This document shows, one piece after another, positions 1 through 8,364 of a DNA stretch of 64,000 nt. The stretch comes from Candidatus Aquidulcis sp. (GTDB taxonomy: Bacteria > Chloroflexota > Anaerolineae > Anaerolineales > UBA4823): positions 13,009 through 77,008 of the forward strand of contig DYIZ01000003.1 of the NCBI GenBank assembly GCA_020723385.1, in the 5' to 3' direction. The position numbers were made by a program, and so were the translations under genes. Numbering within the stretch: the first letter of the stretch is position 1; each line of letters begins with the position of its first letter. The notes beneath the pieces were generated by a model. It was given only the letters and a program-made list of their open reading frames with translations, searched no databases and had not been told where the DNA came from.

Positions 1-509
1 TCGGAGCTGTCATCATCATCGGCCTGATTCGAGGGATTGTCAGGCCGGGTGTGGATTCAGCCCAGGCGATGGACTGGCTCGTCGAGGCTTTGCGTGAATG
101 CAGTGAGGCGGCTCGCCCGCAAAGCGTTCGCTTGGCGCTGGAGCCGATCAACCGTTACGAGACCACCCTGGTCAACACCGTCGTCCAGGGGCTGGATCTG
201 ATCGAGCGGGTGGGAGCAGACAATTTCGGGCTGCTGCTCGACACTTTCCACATGAATATCGAGGAACCGAACATCGAGGCCAGCATCCGGGCGTGCGGGA
301 AGCGCGTCTTTCACTTTCACGTGGCCGATTCGAACCGCTGGTATCCCGGCGCGGGGCATCTGGATTTCAGATCCCTCTTGACGGCGCTGTTTGCCACTGG
401 CTACCGAGGGTTTGTGTCCGGCGAGTTTATCCCTCAACCCGATGCGATCACATCAGCCCAAGAAAGTATCGCCCACCTGAGGGGACTCAGGGAGCCGAAA
501 ATCCCCTGA
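1..509 (+). CDS. Sugar phosphate isomerase/epimerase, TIM-barrel (5' partial)
   Basis: C-terminal part of a xylose-isomerase-like TIM-barrel protein. The frame is open from base 3 to the stop at 507-509, so the gene enters from the left and the GTG at 51 is internal, not a start. Recognisable pieces are 'LALEPINRYETTLVNT' (conserved Glu of the metal site), 'LLLDTFHMNIEE' (Asp/His metal ligands) and 'FHFHVADSNRWYPGAGHLDF' (His and Asp ligands near the barrel end). This order fits the D-tagatose/D-psicose 3-epimerase and hydroxypyruvate-isomerase-like group, which moves a carbonyl or inverts C3 of ketoses with a divalent metal. The substrate cannot be told. A terminator hairpin follows at once. 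Confidence 0.85.
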   Translation, partial: GAVIIIGLIRGIVRPGVDSAQAMDWLVEALRECSEAARPQSVRLALEPINRYETTLVNTVVQGLDLIERVGADNFGLLLDTFHMNIEEPNIEASIRACGKRVFHFHVADSNRWYPGAGHLDFRSLLTALFATGYRGFVSGEFIPQPDAITSAQESIAHLRGLREPKIP

Positions 510-550
510 TTCTTCGGCTGAATGGGGCTGCCAAACTTTGTCGAAAATGA

Positions 551-580
551 ACACAGCCGGGCGTTTCCGTCCGGCTGTGT
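551..580. terminator. Bidirectional hairpin terminator
   Basis: A 10-bp perfect stem (ACACAGCCGG / CCGGCTGTGT) with a 10-nt loop lies between the convergent isomerase and cheW genes. T-rich sequence follows on the minus strand (TCATTTTC), weaker on plus. Confidence 0.7.
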
Positions 581-600
581 TGTGTCATATTGAACGACTA

Positions 601-1077
601 TCAGCCCACTTTGGCGGCTGGCAGGGTATGCAAATCGGCGGTTTCGGCGGCGCTGAGCACTTTGCTCAACTCCAGCAGAATGATCAGCCGGTCTGCCACT
701 TTGGCAATCCCCGTGATGAAGGCCGTGTCCACACTCGTCACCATCGGCGGCGGCGGCTCGATTGACTCCTCCGGGATGCGCAATACTTCCGACACCGCAT
801 CCACGATCATCCCCACCTTCATCGCTCCCAGGGCCACCACCACGATGCGCCGGTGGCCTTCCGCCTTCCCATCCCCTTCTCCCGCCTGCAGCCCAAATCG
901 CTTCCGCAAGTCCACCACCGGCAGCACCACCCCTCTCAGGTTCGTCACCCCCTCCACAAATCCCGGCGCATGCGGCACTACCGTGATCGCCTGCATCTTG
1001 ATGATGCTCTCCACCGCTCCTATATCTACCCCAAAATGCTCCTTACCCAACTCGAATACCACCAGTTGCTTTTCCAT
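601..1077 (-). CDS. cheW: Chemotaxis coupling protein CheW
   Basis: A 158-residue single-domain CheW. It scaffolds methyl-accepting receptors to the CheA kinase on the inner face of the membrane. The fold signature is clear: 'QLVVFELGKEHFGVDI' at the N-terminus, 'GFVEGVTNLRGVVLPVVDLR' around residues 39-58 (the conserved NLRG receptor/CheA contact), and 'VGMIVDAVSEVLRI' around 88-101. Length is typical for the family. It starts 11 nt after the stop of the receptor gene, so the two form one operon read leftwards and probably make one signalling unit. No cheA is visible here; it must lie elsewhere. Confidence 0.95.
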   Translation of the reverse strand: MEKQLVVFELGKEHFGVDIGAVESIIKMQAITVVPHAPGFVEGVTNLRGVVLPVVDLRKRFGLQAGEGDGKAEGHRRIVVVALGAMKVGMIVDAVSEVLRIPEESIEPPPPMVTSVDTAFITGIAKVADRLIILLELSKVLSAAETADLHTLPAAKVG

Positions 1078-1088
1078 TGCTAACCTCC

Positions 1089-3227
1089 TCAGCGCACCGC
1101 TACTTTGCTGTGATGCCCATTGCCCGAGGCGCTCGCGGCGCGTACTACCCCCGGGACTGTCGGCTGACGCTTCTCCACCTTCGCCTTCCCCTTCACCTCA
1201 ACCTGCTGATCCCCTAGATTGAACTGCGCCACCACTTCCTGCAATGCCTGCGCCATCTCCGCCAGCGACTGCGCCGAGGCCGTCACTTCTTCCACCTGCG
1301 CACTCATCTCCTCCGCACTCGCACTCACTTCCTCGATCGCCGCTGAGTTCTCCTCCGACACGCTGGCGATGTTCTCGATGGCCTGCGTCACTTCGCTCGA
1401 GTTGGCTGACATCTCTTCCGTCGAAGCCGTGTTCTCTTCCACCACCGCACTCACGCTGTCCATCGCCGCTACCAGCTCGTTCGAGAAGACCGTCATCCGG
1501 TTCGCGGCTCCCGCTGCCTGATCCGCCTGTGCATACACCGCTTCCGCCGCTTTCAGAATATCCGCCAGCGCCTTCCCCGCTTCGTTGGCGTAGCCCACTC
1601 CGTTCTCCACTTCCTTCGCCCCATCTTCCATCGCAGCCACCGCTTCCGCTACCGTCTTCTGGATCCCCTTGATCAGCCCACCGATCTCCTTCGTGGCTGC
1701 GCTCGCCCGCTCCGCCAGCTTGCGTACTTCGTCCGCTACCACCGCAAACCCCTTGCCGTGCTCCCCAGCCCGCGCCGCCTCAATCGCTGCGTTCAAGGCC
1801 AGCAGGTTCGTCTGGCTGGCTATGTCTTCAATCGTCTCCACGATCGCTCCAATCTGATCCGACCGCTGTCCCATCTCCTGCACTTTCTGCGCTGATAACC
1901 CCACCTTCGCCTTGATGGCGTGCATCCCCTTCACCGTGTCTTCCACCGTCTTCGCTCCAGAACGGGCCGCCTGCGCCGCCGTATCCGAATCCCGTGTCAC
2001 CGCCTGGGCGTTCCCAGACACCTGCTCGATGGCTGAGGTGATCTGGCTGGTGATGTTCGAGGCCTTGGCGACTGCCCCCGCCTGCTCCTGCGCCCCCTGC
2101 GCCACACCCTGGATGGCGCGCCCCATCTGCTCAGTCGCCGCAGCCGTCTTCGTCACCGCTTCCGACTGCTGCGCCGTCCCCTTCGCTACCTGCTGCACCG
2201 TCGCCGCAATCTGCCCCGTCGCCTGCCCCGCCTGGTTGGCCGCCGCTGCAAGCTGCTGCGAAGCCGACCCCAGGCTGATGGCATTGTCCGCCACCTGCCC
2301 CACCGACGTTCGCAGGTTCGTGACCATCAATGAAAAGGCATTGCCAAGCTCGTCTTTTTCACTTTTGGGTGTTACTGAAATGGTAAGGTCACCGTCAGCA
2401 ATACGATTGGCCGCTTCCGACATGGCGATCAGGTAAAGCTCGGTCTCGCCTAGGCCTTTACCGACTGTCCCAATCTCATCGTTACGGCTCATGATCAAAT
2501 CTTTGACCGCCTGCGGAATATCTCGGTTGAGATTTCCCACTCGCAGGTTCTGCATGGCCCCCGCCATGATGCCCAACGGAGCGTTGAAGCTCTTTGTGAT
2601 GAGCAAGCCCATCCCCATCGCCGCCACCACAGCAATGACTCCCGCAACAGCGATCATCAGGGTAGCGCTGGAGAAAGTCTTGCCTCCCTGGAGGTTGAGT
2701 TCCTCGGCTACACGAACATTGATACCGGTCAGGATGGTCAGGGCATCGTCCACTGCTTTCCGGGTGTCGACTGTAGTAGTATCGCTAATGAGCCGCGTGG
2801 CCTCTGCCGGATTCCCGGCTTTGAGCTGCGCCAGGATATTGGCAACAATTTGTTTATACGTGGGCCAGGCCGCATCGAACTGGGCCAGGCCGTCTACTTC
2901 CTCTTGCACCAGGTATGTCGCCCGATAGAAGCCCATTTGCTCTTCAATGCTCCTGATACTGGCATTGACAGACTGCTCGAGCGTGGCGTAATCTTCCGAC
3001 AAGAGCAGCGCCTTATAAATGTTCCCACGCAGTCTATAAAACTCAGTGTTGGCGGCGCTCAGTTGCTTAATTGGCAACGTGCGGTCGTTATACAGCGTGG
3101 TCATACTATCGTTGATGTTTTTCATATTGACATAGCCGACCACCGCCACGATGATGACGATGACGGCGACGATCATAAACCCGCCGATCAGCTTTACGCC
3201 CGTTTTGAGATTATTGATCGCTTTCAT
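1089..3227 (-). CDS. Methyl-accepting chemotaxis protein
   Basis: A 712-residue transmembrane chemoreceptor. TM1 is at about residues 13-33. A four-helix-bundle-like periplasmic or extracellular sensor spans 34-185 and TM2 188-210. HAMP sequence follows (about 210-310, seemingly with a second HAMP-like stretch '[15 protein letters not shown]'). A long coiled-coil MA domain reaches about residue 660. The kinase-contact hairpin tip is intact ('[20 protein letters not shown]', then '[18 protein letters not shown]', residues 471-508). The tail is basic and lacks a CheR-tethering NWETF-type pentapeptide. Start: ATG preceded by AAGGAG at proper spacing. First gene of the operon with cheW. The ligand cannot be inferred. 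Confidence 0.95.
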   Translation of the reverse strand: MKAINNLKTGVKLIGGFMIVAVIVIIVAVVGYVNMKNINDSMTTLYNDRTLPIKQLSAANTEFYRLRGNIYKALLLSEDYATLEQSVNASIRSIEEQMGFYRATYLVQEEVDGLAQFDAAWPTYKQIVANILAQLKAGNPAEATRLISDTTTVDTRKAVDDALTILTGINVRVAEELNLQGGKTFSSATLMIAVAGVIAVVAAMGMGLLITKSFNAPLGIMAGAMQNLRVGNLNRDIPQAVKDLIMSRNDEIGTVGKGLGETELYLIAMSEAANRIADGDLTISVTPKSEKDELGNAFSLMVTNLRTSVGQVADNAISLGSASQQLAAAANQAGQATGQIAATVQQVAKGTAQQSEAVTKTAAATEQMGRAIQGVAQGAQEQAGAVAKASNITSQITSAIEQVSGNAQAVTRDSDTAAQAARSGAKTVEDTVKGMHAIKAKVGLSAQKVQEMGQRSDQIGAIVETIEDIASQTNLLALNAAIEAARAGEHGKGFAVVADEVRKLAERASAATKEIGGLIKGIQKTVAEAVAAMEDGAKEVENGVGYANEAGKALADILKAAEAVYAQADQAAGAANRMTVFSNELVAAMDSVSAVVEENTASTEEMSANSSEVTQAIENIASVSEENSAAIEEVSASAEEMSAQVEEVTASAQSLAEMAQALQEVVAQFNLGDQQVEVKGKAKVEKRQPTVPGVVRAASASGNGHHSKVAVR

Positions 3228-3829
3228 TGTGAATTTTCTCCTTCTTGCTCGTCAGATGGATGAATTTTTGATTACAGGTGAACGTATAAATAAGGGCTTT
3301 TCACCTGCACCCCAGGTAATCGTCTGTAAAGATCAGGATTTGCTATCCCATCGTTAAATATCTTTACCCCGGGGATTCCTCCTTTTTGCTGACTGTCGAA
3401 GAAGAATTAGATTCAAAACAGGTTATTTTTATTCAGTCTCGGCCGTGTCGAACAGGTTGAGAAAGGCATAATATTTTTGTCAAATGATAATTGTTTCTAT
3501 AAACAATCGCCATAAATACAAACTATAAGCTGGATAAAATTAGTCTTAAAATGATCTCCGGGTTTTCCCAATGAGCGCGCAGCGCCAGATTTGGAACATT
3601 TGGCTGCACCTGTTTTTTGCGCGTCAAACTATCCCCCCGAGTGGTGGATGCTAACCACAGGCGCTAACTTAAGCTAATTTCTCGCCGCCTTTTCTACCCT
3701 CACCCCCGGTTCCTCTCCCAAAAATGGGAGAGGGGAGCACGCGCCCATCTTCCATCTGGTGTGCTACTTCTGCGCTCCAGCGGCTGGCAAACCGGTCAAT
3801 AGATTTGGATTACATAGAGAATGTACAAG
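3228..3829. other. 602-base non-coding spacer upstream of MCP
   Basis: I see no gene. The MCP leader side holds an 8-bp inverted repeat CAGGTGAA/TTCACCTG (3275-3282 and 3300-3307, 17-nt loop) that would form a hairpin just upstream of the MCP ribosome-binding site. Around 3470-3550 the DNA is AT-rich, with a small palindrome ATTGTTT-ctat-AAACAAT (3490-3507). This is a plausible promoter/operator region, but no convincing -35/-10 pair is seen. Confidence 0.5.
3712..3733. repeat. Short palindromic spacer repeat
   Basis: A perfect 9-bp stem CCTCTCCCA / TGGGAGAGG with an AAAA loop, embedded in a 'CCCTCACCCCCGGTTCCTC' context. I recall this context as a dispersed spacer repeat in many bacterial genomes. 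Only one copy is in this window. Confidence 0.5.
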
Positions 3830-4930
3830 TTAAAAGGCAGGCAGCCTCACCCGAACAATCGTCCCCGCGCCCGGCTGGCTGACTGCCTCGATGGTCCCGC
3901 CATGGGCTTCGACGAGATGCTTCGCAATCGCCAGGCCCAGCCCCATCCCGCCCGAATCGCTGGATTTGTAGAATCGCTCGAAAACGTGCGGCAAATCTTC
4001 GGCGGCGATGCCCGGCCCCCGGTCGGCGACTTCGATTTCGACGGCGGCGGCATCCACCTGCCGGTAGCGCACGCTGACCGCATCGCCGGGCGGGGTGTAG
4101 CGCGCCGCGTTGGAGAGCAGGTTGACGATGACTTCCCGCAGGCGCGTCGGGTCTACTTCGACCAGTGGAATATCCTGGGCCAGCGCGGTCTCGATGCGGA
4201 TGCCCGGCGCGCCGGATTGGAAGCCGGCGACGGTGTCTCTCAGCAGCATCGCCAGGTCGGTGGGTTCGCGGCGAAGCTGGAGCGCCCCGCTCTCGGCCAG
4301 CGCCAGCGTGCGCAGATCGTCCACCAGGCGCGCCAGCAGCCGGGTCTCCTCCACCAACGATTTCAGCCGCGCCTCGTCGGCTGGGTAGACTCCGTCGAGC
4401 ATCCCCTCCAGATTGCCCTGGATCACCGTCAACGGCGTGCGCAGTTCGTGGCTGACGTCTGCCAGCAAATTGCGGCGCTGGGTGTCATTAGCTTGCAGGC
4501 GAGCCATCATCGAGTTGAAAGTCTCCGCCAGCGAGCGGATCTCCGGCGGGCCGTCTTCCACCATGCGGGCGGTGTAATCGCCCTCCGCCGCCCGGTTAGC
4601 CGCTTCCAGCAGATCGTCCAGCGGGACTGAGACCTGCCGGACGCGCATCCCGGCCCCGATGATCAGCGCGATCCCCAGGATGACCGCCACAACCATGCCG
4701 GGGACCAAAAGCCCCTGGGCGGGACGCCATACCGGGAGATCGAGCAGCCCGAGGGCTTTGGCAGCCAGCGCCAGCACCGCCAGGAACATGGCCGTGCCGA
4801 TCATATTGACGCCGATGAACAGGCAGCCCAACCGACGCATGAACGGGGCGCGGTGACGGCGCGGCGTCCAGGGTTCATTTTCGGGCCACCACGGCGGGCG
4901 GCGGCGGGGGAAGCGATAATAATGGCGCAT
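3830..4930 (-). CDS. Membrane sensor histidine kinase (BaeS/PhoR-like)
   Basis: A 366-residue sensor kinase. TM helices lie at about 33-57 and 74-94 with almost no extracellular loop. HAMP is 95-147, HisKA 150-215 with phospho-acceptor His161 in 'DVSHELRTPL', and HATPase_c 255-366 (N-box 'VIVNLLSNAARYTPP', G1 'DRGPGIAAEDLP', G2 'GMGLGLAIAKHL'). The N-terminus is unusually Arg/Trp/Pro-rich. I prefer the ATG at 4930: it sits one base after the regulator stop (TGA-G-ATG), giving translational coupling. A TTG at 4945 is an alternative overlapping start. The tiny sensor loop suggests it senses membrane state or a partner, perhaps the small membrane protein at 6453. Confidence 0.93.
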   Translation of the reverse strand: MRHYYRFPRRRPPWWPENEPWTPRRHRAPFMRRLGCLFIGVNMIGTAMFLAVLALAAKALGLLDLPVWRPAQGLLVPGMVVAVILGIALIIGAGMRVRQVSVPLDDLLEAANRAAEGDYTARMVEDGPPEIRSLAETFNSMMARLQANDTQRRNLLADVSHELRTPLTVIQGNLEGMLDGVYPADEARLKSLVEETRLLARLVDDLRTLALAESGALQLRREPTDLAMLLRDTVAGFQSGAPGIRIETALAQDIPLVEVDPTRLREVIVNLLSNAARYTPPGDAVSVRYRQVDAAAVEIEVADRGPGIAAEDLPHVFERFYKSSDSGGMGLGLAIAKHLVEAHGGTIEAVSQPGAGTIVRVRLPAF

Positions 4931-4931
4931 C

Positions 4932-5618
4932 TCAGCAGTCGGCAAACTTGTATCCCAGCCCGTAGACGGTCAGGATGTAACGCGGCTGGCGCGGGTCTGG
5001 CTCGATCTTGCGGCGGATGTTTTTGATATGCGCGTCAATGGCGCGCTCGTAAGATTCGAAGGCCACACCGTGGATGGCATCCAGCAATTGGGAGCGGGTG
5101 AAGATGCGCCCCGGGTGGCGGGCCAGCGCGGCCAGCAGCTCGAATTCGGTGGCGGTCAATTCCTCGATCTCACGTCCCGCGGAGGAAACGCTCATGCGCG
5201 GCACATCCAGCGTCAGGTCAGCGGCGCGGAGAATGTCAGCAGGCTGCCTGCTGTACGATTCCATCCGGCGGAAGAGCACCCTCACACGCGCCACCAGTTC
5301 TTTCGGGCTGAAGGGCTTGGTGATGTAATCGTCAGCGCCCAGCTCCAGCCCGACCAGCTTGTCGCTCTCCTCCGAGCGGGCGGTGAGCATGACAATGGGC
5401 ACGTTGGACAGCTTGCGCAGCTCACGCGTCACATCCAGGCCATCCATCTGCGGCAGGCCCAAATCGAGAATGATGAGGTCGGGCTTGGCGCTGCGAGCCA
5501 ACGCCAATGCGGTTTTACCATCCTGGGCGGCCTGCACCCCAAAACCGGCGCGTTCCAGGTAATCTCGCACGAGTTGGACGATCTTGATTTCGTCGTCTAC
5601 GACAAGAATGGTTTTCAT
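4932..5618 (-). CDS. OmpR/PhoB-family response regulator
   Basis: A 228-residue two-domain transcription factor, cognate partner of the kinase directly downstream. Receiver domain at residues 1-118: acidic pair in 'VVDDE', phospho-acceptor Asp52 in 'LIILDLGLPQMDG', switch Thr in 'VMLTARS' and Lys in 'YITKPFSP'. Winged-helix DNA-binding domain about 130-225, with 'ELTATEFELLAALARHPGR' and the C-terminal wing 'PRYILTVYGLGYKF'. ATG at 5618 is chosen over an in-frame TTG at 5627 because the receiver fold begins immediately. No target operator is evident. Confidence 0.95.
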   Translation of the reverse strand: MKTILVVDDEIKIVQLVRDYLERAGFGVQAAQDGKTALALARSAKPDLIILDLGLPQMDGLDVTRELRKLSNVPIVMLTARSEESDKLVGLELGADDYITKPFSPKELVARVRVLFRRMESYSRQPADILRAADLTLDVPRMSVSSAGREIEELTATEFELLAALARHPGRIFTRSQLLDAIHGVAFESYERAIDAHIKNIRRKIEPDPRQPRYILTVYGLGYKFADC

Positions 5619-5637
5619 CTCTACCAAACGTATAACT

Positions 5638-5665
5638 CACCGCAGAGAACGCGGAGGCCGCAGAG
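5638..5665. repeat. CGCAGAG-type spacer repeat
   Basis: An imperfect tandem of CGCAGAG / CGCGGAG / CGCAGAG units just upstream of the regulator gene. It resembles low-complexity spacer repeats I have seen in other bacterial genomes; that is recollection, not proof. Confidence 0.35.
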
Positions 5666-5823
5666 TTTTTTGGCAATGGAGCATAACTCGCTATTACGTT
5701 GGTCGAGTAGGCGTTTTTTGCCGTAATCGAGACCAGACATTGCGCCAAAACGCTGGTTTCGACAAACTCAACCGGCGTTTTGGTCACCGTTGATAGCGAC
5801 TTATGCGGTACTGCGTTTTTTGG

Positions 5824-6273
5824 TTATATCCATCGCCCAACTCTCGTTGTGTAATCCAGCCAATCCTGGCCGAATTTCTCAGCGAGCATTCTCTCTTCAG
5901 TTCGGATGAAATTCATCTCGATCAGAACGAGAAAAATCGGGATGACCAGCATCGGGGTCAGGCTGCCGAGGAGGATGGCTACACCAATCAGCGCCAGCAT
6001 GAACCCGAGGTACATTGGGTTGCGGCTGATCCGGTACAAACCGTCAGTTACCAACACTGACGAAACCTCGAACGGCCTGACCGTCGTCTTGTAACGGCGG
6101 AAAAGGCCCTCCGCGATCAAGGCGACATCAATTCCGACCAGGAGGAATATTACACCAATCATGTTCCAGGGGGAAGGAATGACTTTCGTTATCGGCAGAA
6201 CGAAATGGAGCGCGATCATCGCCAGGAGGGCGAACAACAGGTAAGTGGGAGGCAGTATTTTACGGTTATTCAT
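5824..6273 (-). CDS. Isoprenylcysteine carboxyl methyltransferase-like membrane protein
   Basis: A 149-residue multi-spanning protein with about four hydrophobic helices. The C-terminal signature of the ICMT/phospholipid-methyltransferase superfamily is present: 'LVTDGLYRISRNPMYLGFML' followed by 'EERMLAEKFGQDWLDYTTRV'. The RNP-Y and EE/Y elements bind S-adenosylmethionine in this fold. Bacterial members methylate lipids or small molecules; the substrate is unknown here. I chose ATG at 6273 (Met12 of the longest frame) because the hydrophobic N-terminus begins there, and upstream codons run toward a palindromic repeat. Confidence 0.8.
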   Translation of the reverse strand: MNNRKILPPTYLLFALLAMIALHFVLPITKVIPSPWNMIGVIFLLVGIDVALIAEGLFRRYKTTVRPFEVSSVLVTDGLYRISRNPMYLGFMLALIGVAILLGSLTPMLVIPIFLVLIEMNFIRTEERMLAEKFGQDWLDYTTRVGRWI

Positions 6274-6299
6274 GGCACAGTATCCAGTAGCCAAATGGA

Positions 6300-6401
6300 C
6301 CGTCATTGCGAGGCGTTCTTTGCCGAAGCAATCTCAACGTTGGTTATCGAGATTGCTTCGCAGTCACTTCGCAAGCGAAGTGCAAACGCCCGCAATGACG
6401 G
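6300..6401. repeat. GTCATTGCG-ended palindromic (MITE-like) repeat
   Basis: A 102-bp element bounded by perfect 11-bp inverted termini CCGTCATTGCG / CGCAATGACGG. A second nested inverted pair lies inside: GAAGCAATCTC (6325-6335) and GAGATTGCTTC (6349-6359). A third small hairpin is ACTTCGCAAGCGAAGT. It carries no coding capacity. From memory, elements with these ends are dispersed in many unrelated bacterial genomes. Confidence 0.7.
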
Positions 6402-6452
6402 CAAAGAAACTGTATGACTCTATTTACTTGTTGTGAGAATTTAAATCCAGTG

Positions 6453-6869
6453 TTACAGAGTCTTCTCTGCGGGAGGCTGCTCCTCCCCGGATGAGCCGCC
6501 GTGCGCACGGCGATGCCACTCATCGAACATTGGCGGCACGCCTTCGCCCCAGCTATGGCGTCCCCACGGGCCGTGATGGCGCATGGCCCAGCGCGGCCCG
6601 CCCCACAGCAGGTGACGGAAGGAAGCGAAAGCCAGGAATAGCAGGAAAAGTGGTATCAGGCAGCCCAACAGGCCGAACGGCCCAAAACCGAAGAAATGCC
6701 GCCCGTAAGGCATCCCATAATAGCCCGGATTGGGCAGGTCGCCGGCTTTGGCTGCGTCGAGGGCAACGCCTTGCGCCACGCCGGCATTGAAGACGAAATA
6801 AGCAATCCCGGCAATTGCGGCCAGCAGAACCAACCCGGCCAGAAAACGGAGAAGAATACGACCGAACAT
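6453..6869 (-). CDS. Small two-helix membrane protein with His/Trp-rich tail
   Basis: A 138-residue protein of unknown function. One TM helix lies at about residues 4-28. A Gly/Tyr/Phe-rich external stretch ('GYYGMPYGRHFFGFGPFG') precedes a second TM at about 66-87. A basic cytoplasmic tail carries His and Trp clusters ('MRHHGPWGRHSW'). Start is ATG at 6869, preceded by AAGGAG seven bases away; the longer frame adds non-protein-like sequence. It lies 5 to 6 kb-side of a two-component pair with a very small sensor loop, so an accessory sensor or metal-responsive role is possible but only inferred. Confidence 0.7.
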   Translation of the reverse strand: MFGRILLRFLAGLVLLAAIAGIAYFVFNAGVAQGVALDAAKAGDLPNPGYYGMPYGRHFFGFGPFGLLGCLIPLFLLFLAFASFRHLLWGGPRWAMRHHGPWGRHSWGEGVPPMFDEWHRRAHGGSSGEEQPPAEKTL

Positions 6870-7085
6870 GTCAAACTCCTTTGAGTGAATGTGATTGGAT
6901 TTCATTGACGATCTAAACAAGAGTATAGGATTCGATTGTGAATTGACTGTGAAGAGACCTGGGAGACATTGTGACAATCTCATTTGGGTTGAACCGGAAT
7001 CCAAACCTGAGAGTAGTTCTCATAACCTAATTGGCTTCGACGGGCATTCGCACTTCAGAACGCCGCTCAGAATTCCTGTTTAAGC

Positions 7086-7107
7086 GCCCTGAGCGTAGTC
7101 GAAGGGC
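7086..7107. repeat. GCCCTGAGC...GAAGGGC spacer repeat
   Basis: GCCCT-N12-AGGGC imperfect hairpin of the 'CCCTGAGCGTAGTCGAAGGG' type, recalled as a very common dispersed spacer motif. A single copy in this window. Confidence 0.4.
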
Positions 7108-7142
7108 TTCTTGAACCAGGAACCACTCTAAGGAGATTAATC

Positions 7143-8180
7143 GTGAACCGTTGGATTTATTTTCTGGTATTCATGGGATTGCTGGCAGCCTGTGAGGCGC
7201 GGCAGCCCGCTGGAACGCCCCCCGCCCCGACTCTCCCGGCTCCCACCGGGATGACGGCAGACGAGACAGCCACGTTAAGTTCGTTGATCGAGGTAGACGA
7301 CTATCCTCTCTACGTAATGCACTACCAGGGAGCCTACCAGCTTTCCGCCCGTCCATCCGCGCCGATCTCTCATAATAACGAGAGCCTCCCGGCCTGGGGT
7401 TGTTCACTCTTCGCAGCGATGGGAAACGACGCTACCCGCCTGTATGGCCGAAATTTCGACTGGCAATACAGCCCGGCGCTGCTGCTGTTCACCGCGCCGC
7501 CCGATGGCTATGCATCGGTCTCGATGGTGGACATCGAATACCTGGGTTTTAAGGGCGACAGCGCCAAGTCGCTGGCAGACCTGCCGCTGGAAGCCCGCGC
7601 CCCCCTTCTTGGCGCGCCCGGTATGCCATTCGACGGCATGAACGAGAAGGGATTGGTGATCGGGATGGCAGCCGTCCCTTCCGGCGGCGCGCCGGCAGAT
7701 CCATCCAAACCGACGATTGGCTCGATCGGCATTATCCGCGAAATCCTGGATCACGCTGCGACGGTGGATGAGGCCATAACGATCTTTGAACAACACAATA
7801 TTGATATGGCAGGCGGCCCGCCGATTCACTACCTGGTCTCTGATAAGGAAGGGCATTCGGCGCTGATCGAGTTTTCCGAGGGGGCGATGGTCGTTCTGCC
7901 CAATGAATCCCCCTGGCATCTGGCGACCAACTTTTTGTGTACAAAAGCAGGCAACAATCTGTCCGGCCAGTGTTGGCGTTACGACCGGTTAGCCGAGGCA
8001 TTCAGCGCTACTGACGGCATCCTCACTGAGACTGATGCCATGCACCTGTTGAAAGAGGTGGCCCAAGAGGGAACACAGTGGTCAGTTGTTTACAATGCTT
8101 CGACGGGCGCAGTCAATGTCGCTATCCACCAAAATTACAACCACACCCAATCGTTCGAATTGAAGGCGCACAATAAATAA
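7143..8180 (+). CDS. Secreted Ntn-hydrolase-like lipoprotein (linear amide hydrolase)
   Basis: A 345-residue lipoprotein. The signal peptide ends in the lipobox LLAAC (Cys17), then a Pro/Thr linker. The mature domain carries 'WGCSLFAAMGND' with Cys87 as likely nucleophile, followed by 'RLYGRNFDW'. This arrangement matches the choloylglycine hydrolase / acid ceramidase-like / peptidase C45 Ntn group, where Cys attacks a linear amide and Arg/Asp/Asn shape the pocket. Unlike processed members, the Cys is well inside the chain, so activation would need cleavage before Cys87, or it works without. Also 'FDGMNEKGLVIGM', typical of these folds. Start GTG with AAGGAG seven bases upstream. Substrate unknown (bile-salt, N-acyl amino acid or lactone type). 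Confidence 0.75.
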   Translation: MNRWIYFLVFMGLLAACEARQPAGTPPAPTLPAPTGMTADETATLSSLIEVDDYPLYVMHYQGAYQLSARPSAPISHNNESLPAWGCSLFAAMGNDATRLYGRNFDWQYSPALLLFTAPPDGYASVSMVDIEYLGFKGDSAKSLADLPLEARAPLLGAPGMPFDGMNEKGLVIGMAAVPSGGAPADPSKPTIGSIGIIREILDHAATVDEAITIFEQHNIDMAGGPPIHYLVSDKEGHSALIEFSEGAMVVLPNESPWHLATNFLCTKAGNNLSGQCWRYDRLAEAFSATDGILTETDAMHLLKEVAQEGTQWSVVYNASTGAVNVAIHQNYNHTQSFELKAHNK

Positions 8181-8181
8181 A

Positions 8182-8330
8182 GGCTCTCCTGCCCTCGGCG
8201 GGAAATGTCCCAGATTTGGGGTGTGTGGGAGTGCGTAGCACTCCCACACACCCCAAATCTGGGGATTCTTCCCGTTGGACACGGGAGAACCCTATAAATT
8301 TATGGCTCTCCCGCCGTAGACGGGAGAGCC
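8182..8330. repeat. Composite palindromic element, copy A
   Basis: A nested palindrome. The outer arms are GGCTCTCCTGCC... and ...ACGGGAGAACC. The core is a perfect 26-bp stem (8209-8234 and 8238-8263) with a GTA triloop. A separate mini-hairpin GGCTCTCCCG...CGGGAGAGCC lies at 8304-8330. The left part shares the 17-mer CGGCGGGAAATGTCCCA with copy B at 9971. It sits between the convergent lipoprotein and threonine synthase genes, so the core can also act as terminator. Confidence 0.75.
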
Positions 8331-8364
8331 GTAAATTTAATCTACTTTTATTGTTGGCAATGAG

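Noticed and set aside
1219-2928. Plus-strand Ser/Ala/Pro-rich reading frames
   Set aside because: They are antisense to the MCP gene, with no ribosome-binding sites; codon bias of the real gene creates them.
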